Positions 58,336 to 64,000 of a stretch of 64,000 nt of DNA are shown piece by piece. Source of the stretch: Aquanectria penicillioides (taxonomy: Eukaryota; Ascomycota; Sordariomycetes; Hypocreales; Nectriaceae); NCBI GenBank assembly GCA_003415625.1, contig PYIU01000002.1:3410001-3474000 (forward strand). Reading direction: 5' to 3'. Within the stretch, counting starts at the first letter, position 1. Each line of letters begins with the position of its first letter. The notes under the pieces are model-generated. The model ran no database searches and was not told the DNA's origin. It worked only from the letters and a program-made list of their open reading frames with translations. A program made the position numbers and the translations under genes.

Positions 58336-58770
58336 TTTACACCAGCGGACTTTGTACAAGGGTGTATCGTCGTATAATGTTGGGTGATTCAAACTCATTG
58401 TCGTCTGCATCACGCCAGGGATGTGAACACAGGCTGTCAAGTGACAGCCAAGTGGTGGAAGAACCATGAGCAAGTGGTTTGAAAGGCATCCATTTTTTTG
58501 TTTCTTTTTCTGCGTCTGGCTTGTGTATATTTTTTTTTCTCTTGTCCCGTTTAGAATTGTTAAGAATAGAGACCACACAGAGTTGCTTCATTCGCATCGG
58601 GTTCCCGTGTATCTAGCCCGTACGATTTTCTTGAAGCATGGTAGTGTACGACGGCAGCAGTGCTGTGAAGCGAAATAACAGTCAAGTATTGCGCAAATAC
58701 TAACACTAAGCAGTACTCCAAGTCTATGCATTTTTGTTTTCCCTCTTCTCCTATACATAAATCATCTACA
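58336..58770. other. Convergent 3' spacer
   Basis: 435 bp between the 3' ends of the RING-like and Utp12 genes, with T-rich runs near 58495 and 58530. No gene. Confidence 0.6.
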
Positions 58771-61710
58771 TTAAGCAACGTGAACAAACGCCCGCTTCTT
58801 GGCGCTCCTCTCCTCATTCTGTTCCTCCCAGTTTTCATCGACGTAGTCCTTGATGCTCTTGTCGCGGATCTGCATGCCCACCACCTTGAGAGCGGCAATG
58901 TTGACGCCCATCTCATCCTTCTGGCGCTTGAGTGCCGCACGGAGGTTGACTCGGATGCCGTCCAGCATGGACTTCATCGTTCGGCTCGCCACAATCTGCT
59001 TGTGGTGCGTTTTAAGCATGAAGAAGAGGATGCGGCAAGTGAGTGGGATATTCATCGATCGCATGGCAAAGATGTTGAGGAATGTGAAGAGGATAGGGAC
59101 GGAAGCGAACGGTAGGACAAGCAGGGCGTCGTGCAATGCCGAGGCCTTGATGCGCTGTAGGACCGACATGACATGGGCCTCAGCAGTGATGTTACCGAGG
59201 GCAAGGAAGATCGGGTTTCGTTGAGGAGGCATGGCGTGAGGGTTCGTGAGCTTGGCCTCTTCATACTCCTTCAACAAGTTGAGGTCTGCAATGCCCATCT
59301 CGAGGGCATCCGCTATTCGCTCTCCTGCCATGAGAGTCTCAGTGGTTTGTTTGGTGGCGGCACCGACCTCGCCATTCTCATCTTGTGCATCGGGTTCTCG
59401 CTCCAAGGATGTTGTCAGGGTGCTCTCATACAACTCTTCAATCTCCTTCTCACGCTCTTCCTCGAGGAAAATTTGCTCTTCGGTCTCATCCCAAACCCGA
59501 ATGCTCTTGTCATGGCCAGCACTAGCTAGGAAGTTCCCGCTGTGGCTAATGGCAATAGCCCAAACTTCGCCGTGATGTCCGTCTAACCTCTGGATTTGCT
59601 CAAACTTGTCACCATCCCAGTATCGGATAGTGCGATCTTTGCTGCTGCTGAAGAAGTGGTGGCCGTTGCCATCAGAGTTGTGTGGGACAAAGGCGACTTG
59701 GAGGATACTGTCTTGATGTCCAAAGAGTGCCTTGTGACAATCGCCAAAATCCAAGCCCCATACCCTGATGTTCTTGTCGGCAGAACTGGTGACAATCAAT
59801 TTGCTGTCGTACGAGATATCCATACTCAGAACGGGCAGTTTGTGGCCATATAGGTTCAAGTACAGCTTCAACGAATCAACAAAGAACACCTTGACGGTGT
59901 TGTCGAGCAAGGCAATCGCCAAAAGCCTACCATCTGGCGAAAACTTGAGGCTGAGAATGTCATCGGAGACCTTCATAGTCCGTGACTGGACCAGCTTCAG
60001 CTTTGGAGTTGTTCTCCGGGTGCCTAGCACTTCTTCTTGGACAATCTTAAAATCCCAGAACTTTGCGGTCTTGTCGGCACTTCCTGACACAACTGATCGG
60101 CCATCAGGATGAACATGGAGCGACCAGATTGCCCCTTCATGAGCGTCTACACTATCCAACAGGGCGGCGGAAGCAACATCAAAGAGCTGCAGCTCGCCAC
60201 TCTTTGTTCCGACCACAACCACCTTGTCTCCAGGGAGGAATGAGCAGCACAAGGCATAGCCGCACTCAAAGGTTCGAATACAGTTCTGAGTTTTGATATT
60301 CCAGATCTTCAAGCTTCCGTTAGATGCCGAAGCCAACATCTTGTCATCGGAACTCAAGGACAGCGCCCGTATGTCCGTTCGATGCCCTGGCAACTCAACC
60401 GAGAGTGCCCTCGTGTAATCCGGAACGTCCTCTTTCTTGGATTTGTCGCTCTTCTCTTTCGATGGCACACTGTAGTATTCGAGTTGGTTGTTGGTTGTCC
60501 CGACAAGCAGATGGAGATCTTTCTGTCCCACAGGTACGGCCCAGTCCACAGATCGGACTTTGCCGCCAGTTCGCACAATGACGTATTGGACAAATACGTC
60601 ACTTACATCTGCCTTTGAGACATCTTCCGACTTATCATCACCATTTGCCACCTCCTCGTCGGCTGACTTGCCATCCTTTTGCTTCTCGCGCCGTCTTCTC
60701 CGCTTGCGGGCCAGAGCTTTCTTGATCTCTGCCTCGGATCGTATCCGCCAGACGTCAACGGCCTTTTCCGAGCCGTGAACTGCGAAGTAATCCTTCTTCG
60801 GGTGAAAAATCACCTCGGTGGCCTTATCCTTACTTTGGCGGTGCAGTGTTCCACGGTCATTGAGAAACTGTGTGGCGGCCGATATGTCAACTCGGCTTGT
60901 GCTCAATGCCAGGCCTTCGGCATCCAAAGACCAAACCTTGATTTCGCCATCGTTTCCAGCAGTGATACATCCACTATAGTCGGGGGAAAGTCCCAGGGCC
61001 CAGCATTCGCCGTTGGTCTGTGAAATATGTGTCTCGATGCAGTGCCGAGAGGACAAGTCCCAGAGTTTGATGAGGGAGTCCTTGCCTGTGGTCAAGAGGA
61101 ACCCATCGGACACATTGTCGTCATCCAGAACCATGGCTTGAGCGCCATTATCATCCTGCACTTGCGGCTCGGGTTCGACAAATTCGAGGCCCGTTACTTG
61201 ATCTTTGTGACCTCGCAACTTGAATTGTCCAACTTCAGCAACGAGATCCCAGACGATGATGTCGGTATCCTTGGAACCGCTGGCTAGTCTGACACCGGCC
61301 TTGTCGAAAGCAAGCTTGGTGATCGCCGACTTGTGGCCATTGAAGTTAACAATGACGGTGGAAATCTTGCTGTCCCAAAGCCGAATGCTGCCGTCTTCAT
61401 ACCCCACGGCGAAAACATCTTTGTCGGACTTGCTCTGGGCAATCGCAGTCACCGGGATCGTACATCTTTCGTCTCTCCAGCGGCTAACCAGTTCGCCCTT
61501 TTTAATATCCCAGCACAGAACCTCTTCGTTCGCTGCCGTAATGGCTTGTCCGGCACCGGTGCCTGTTCGGTCCCGTGTCGCCCAGACGAGGTTCGAAGTG
61601 CTGGAGGCGACGATGCCGAAGGACTTGGCGTGCTCGAATTTCCTAGTCGCAAGTCAATTATCCTGGATCGCAAGGCGTTTGCGGTGATCTTACAGGTATG
61701 ACTTGACCAT
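58771..61710 (-). CDS. UTP12: Utp12 (Dip2), WD40 protein of the small-subunit processome UTP-B complex
   Basis: Exons are complement(61694..61710) and complement(58771..61642). The first exon is only 17 bases (MVKSYL), then a short intron with donor GTAAGA and acceptor ACTAG; the total is 962 residues, close to yeast Utp12. Tandem WD40 repeats fill residues 1 to about 680, forming two propellers (GSIRLWDSK, ASGSKDTDIIVWDLV, SGSADKTAKFWDFK, TSSADKNIRVWGLD, SAGHDKSIRVWDE). A charged insert with KKALARKRRRRREKQK sits between repeats. The C-terminal Utp12 domain (about 800-930) contains NPIFLALGNITAEAHVMSVL and FHAM-type helices up to KKRAFVHVA at the end. It acts in the nucleolus in U3 snoRNP-guided 18S rRNA processing. 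It is divergent from the Arp2/3 gene with a 283-bp shared promoter. Confidence 0.96.
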
Positions 61711-61993
61711 GTTTGCCAAGTTGCGACCAGCATTGGCCTTGATCAATGTCTTCGTCTTCAGCGAAGAATCTAAAGATCCCAGTCTACTTGAAATGGGAAA
61801 TTTTCTTATCGATAACAGAACGTGGTACACGGGCCCACATCTCGCTCTCCTGGGCGGTGGGCCGTGGAGAGCTCTCTGTCACGTGGGCGGCTGGGAGCTT
61901 GACGTGGTGAGGCACGTCAGCCCCACTACCAGGCGTCACTCAAGCTCCGAGACGACGATAGTTCAGGGGATCGCAAAACACCTCGCCGTCAAG
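61711..61993. promoter_or_regulatory. Bidirectional promoter of UTP12 and ARC35
   Basis: Only 283 bases separate the divergent start codons at 61710 and 61994. It contains GC-rich sequence and a CACGTG-type E-box (GTCACGTGGGC near 61879). Confidence 0.65.
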
Positions 61994-63182
61994 ATGCTTT
62001 TGCTCGATTATCAGAATGTGCTGATCCAATCGGTTCTAACCGAGCGGTTCTCTGGGTAAGTGGGCGCTTTTCTCCCTCCCCCCTCCCCCTGAGCTTGAGC
62101 TCATCGTATGTCAGTGCCCCTCCCGCCTCCATCGACCAGACGGTCAGCGACTTCGACGGCGTTACCTTCCATATCTCGACCCCTGAGACCAAGACTCAGA
62201 TCCTGCTTTCGATTCAAATAAGGTGCTTCCCGGACCTCGTTCAGTATGGTGCCGAGGAGGTTCTGCAGCGCGAGTATGGACAATACGTGGCCCCGGTCGA
62301 GCCGGGCTTCGACTTCTCAGTCATGGTAGACCTAGAGAACCTACCGGAACCCAAGGGTACGGATTTCTGTCTCGGTGATATTGTGGTTTTTATTTATTTT
62401 TTTGGTGCTGACGAGAGAATCAGAGGATCGCGATGCACTTGCCCTGAAGTTTGCCCTCCTCAAGCGCAATGCCATGGCTGCGCCGTTTGAGCAAGCCTAC
62501 CAGGAGCACTATCAGCTGAAGGAGGAGGCTTCCAAGTTCACATCTGAGGACGCCCCTCAAGGAGTCCGTGAAGGTGGCGAAGTCAAGGCTATTCACTACC
62601 GCGAGGAGGAAGCCATCTATGTGAAGGCCAGCCACGACCGAGTCACCGTCATCTTCAGCACCGTCTTCCGAGAGGAGACCGACCGAGTGTTCGGCAAGGT
62701 CTTTATTCAAGAATTCGTTGACGCCCGAAGGAGAGCTATTCAGAATGCCCCGCAAGTACTGTTCAGGAACGACCCGCCACTCGAGCTGCAAGGTGTCCCA
62801 GGTGTCCGAAACACTGGAACAGGAGAGATTGGCTACGTCACATTCGGTATGCAATCTCAAGCCTAGCAAGCAAGAGCTAAATTGACAATTTCACAGTTCT
62901 TTTCCCTCGCCATCTTACTCCTCAGCGAATGGCCGATGTTATTTCTCACATCCAGACTTTCCGTGATTATTTCCACTACCATATTAAGGCATCTAAGGCC
63001 TACATCCACTCTCGAATGCGAAAGCGAACCGCCGATTTCCTTCAAGGTGAGGCCAACTCAATACTTTTTGTTGGTTATAATGAAGTTAACACGTATCAGT
63101 GTTGCGTCGTGCCCGGCCTGAGAACGAGGAAAGAGAGAGGAAGACTGCGAGCGGCAGGACTTTCAAGGTGCAAGGAAACTAG
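61994..63182 (+). CDS. ARC35: Arp2/3 complex subunit 2 (ARPC2, p34/Arc35)
   Basis: Five exons: 61994..62055, 62115..62356, 62424..62846, 62897..63046 and 63100..63182, giving 319 residues with all phases agreeing. The product is a core subunit of the Arp2/3 complex, which holds Arp2 and Arp3 on the mother filament and nucleates branched actin in cortical patches and endocytosis. Diagnostic stretches are [20 protein letters not shown] at the start, [60 protein letters not shown], and the long C-terminal helix [20 protein letters not shown] ending in a basic tail. The length is normal for fungal ARPC2. It is divergent from UTP12. Confidence 0.96.
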
Positions 63183-63564
63183 GTGTTTGGATAGATGGAG
63201 GCCAAGGTTCCATATTATAACAGCACAAATAAGGATGTGTCTTCCAACATCAGTTGGCGGAGCATTATGGGGATTAGACATGATGGAGGGAGATAGTTGC
63301 AACGAGCGAATGAACCACAAAATCTCATCAATTAAAATTCTCCAACTAGAGGAATAAGTTCCAAATGTAAAGCTAGCCAAGGCAAATTGATTCCTTGTTG
63401 TTTGCTTGGTGTTGCATCCGCCCTGCAGATAATCTCGCCTGAGGCACCCAGCTAGCGCGGGCTAAGGAACATCCCACCTCGCAGCGTTGTGGCGGGAAGC
63501 TAAGAACTCTTTGACGGTGTGCCAACCCAACACTCGGCAACACGACTGCCGGGTCGCAACAACA
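63183..63564. other. Intergenic spacer and LCL3 promoter
   Basis: 382 bases holding the 3' flank of ARC35 and the upstream region of the LCL3-like gene. No other feature. Confidence 0.6.
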
Positions 63565-64000
63565 ATGGTATGGCCTTTTGGATCGTCGAGTTCGGGAAAG
63601 GATGAAGAACGCAAAAAACTCGAAGAAAAGCAAACCGCGCGTGGTTCAGTGTCATGGACCGAGTCCTTAGGCACACCCGATGACCATTATGTAGCTGCGA
63701 AGGAATGGGCACCCATTGTCTTGTTTTCGCTCGCCGGTCTATCCGCTCTACAACTATATGCGAACTACCTACGAAGAATACCAGGAGCTGCTTTCGTTCG
63801 TCCGCACTTCTTTCGAAACCGGAGCTTGTATGGGAGGGTTACAAGTGTCGGTGACGGCGACGGCTTCCACATGTTCCATACCCCGGGAGGACGTGCAGTG
63901 GGATGGGGTTGGTTAAGGAGGATTCCAGAAAAGAGAAAAGACTTGAAAGATCGAACGGTAGGATGGGAGCGGATAATTGAGGACCGACACCGACTGATGG
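63565..64000 (+). CDS. LCL3: Lcl3-like mitochondrial membrane endonuclease, first exon (3' end off the window)
   Basis: The first exon is 63565..63957 (131 codons) and ends at a GTAGGA donor; the rest of the window is intron and the gene continues to the right. The visible protein has a polar N-terminus ([18 protein letters not shown]), one membrane helix at about 49-66 ([18 protein letters not shown]), then [40 protein letters not shown] and [20 protein letters not shown]. This matches the start of the staphylococcal-nuclease-like domain of fungal LCL3 proteins, whose catalytic residues lie in the missing part. Yeast Lcl3 is a mitochondrial protein linked to lifespan. The identification rests on the conserved GRVTSVGD and GWGWLR blocks. 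Confidence 0.85.
   Translation, partial: MVWPFGSSSSGKDEERKKLEEKQTARGSVSWTESLGTPDDHYVAAKEWAPIVLFSLAGLSALQLYANYLRRIPGAAFVRPHFFRNRSLYGRVTSVGDGDGFHMFHTPGGRAVGWGWLRRIPEKRKDLKDRTVGWERIIEDRHRLM

Overview
The window is nuclear DNA from a filamentous ascomycete (Pezizomycotina, probably Sordariomycetes). The coding genes carry short spliceosomal introns of 57 to about 265 bp with GT..AG borders and CTAAC/CTAAT branch points. Intergenic spaces are long and rich in CT tracts and microsatellites, one tRNA gene carries an intron, and there are fungal families such as a Zn2Cys6 regulator, Erd1, Lcl3 and Utp12. I see no CRISPR array, rRNA, secondary-metabolite cluster or intact transposon.

Layout. 1-538 is the 3' end of a superoxide-dismutase-fold mitoribosomal protein. 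539-4139 has no confident gene, apart from a possible orphan first exon. 4140-6859 (-) is a SAM + PH domain polarity protein. About 12 kb without a convincing gene follows, then a Zn2Cys6 transcription factor (18897-21076, +). After another gene-free stretch come tRNA-Leu(CAA) (27383-27495, -), a secreted-ectodomain single-pass membrane protein (29440-30789, +) and a large F-box/beta-propeller protein (31927-35593, -). From 35.6 to 42.3 kb I find no gene; 38.2-41.9 kb looks AT-richer and decayed. Two small orphan genes (42279-42871 and 43192-44064) sit next to it.

From 45 kb to the end the window is dense with conserved genes: an Erd1-like EXS protein, a Pro-rich repeat protein, a peroxisomal CoA-diphosphatase-like Nudix hydrolase, a Ctr copper transporter, 3-hydroxyanthranilate 3,4-dioxygenase, an FAH-family acylpyruvase-like enzyme, a RING-like protein, Utp12, Arp2/3 subunit 2 and the first exon of Lcl3. 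These are housekeeping functions (Golgi retention, metal uptake, NAD synthesis, ribosome biogenesis, actin nucleation) and do not form one pathway.

The most striking signal is technical or translational. Five genes change frame once inside the coding sequence. In every case one extra C in a coding-strand C4 or C5 run restores a continuous protein with a credible C-terminus. The same direction each time points to homopolymer under-calling in the assembly, although -1 frameshifting is formally possible. Correcting the frame of the F-box/beta-propeller protein exposes a C-terminal CVIM prenylation box, the most interesting biological lead here.
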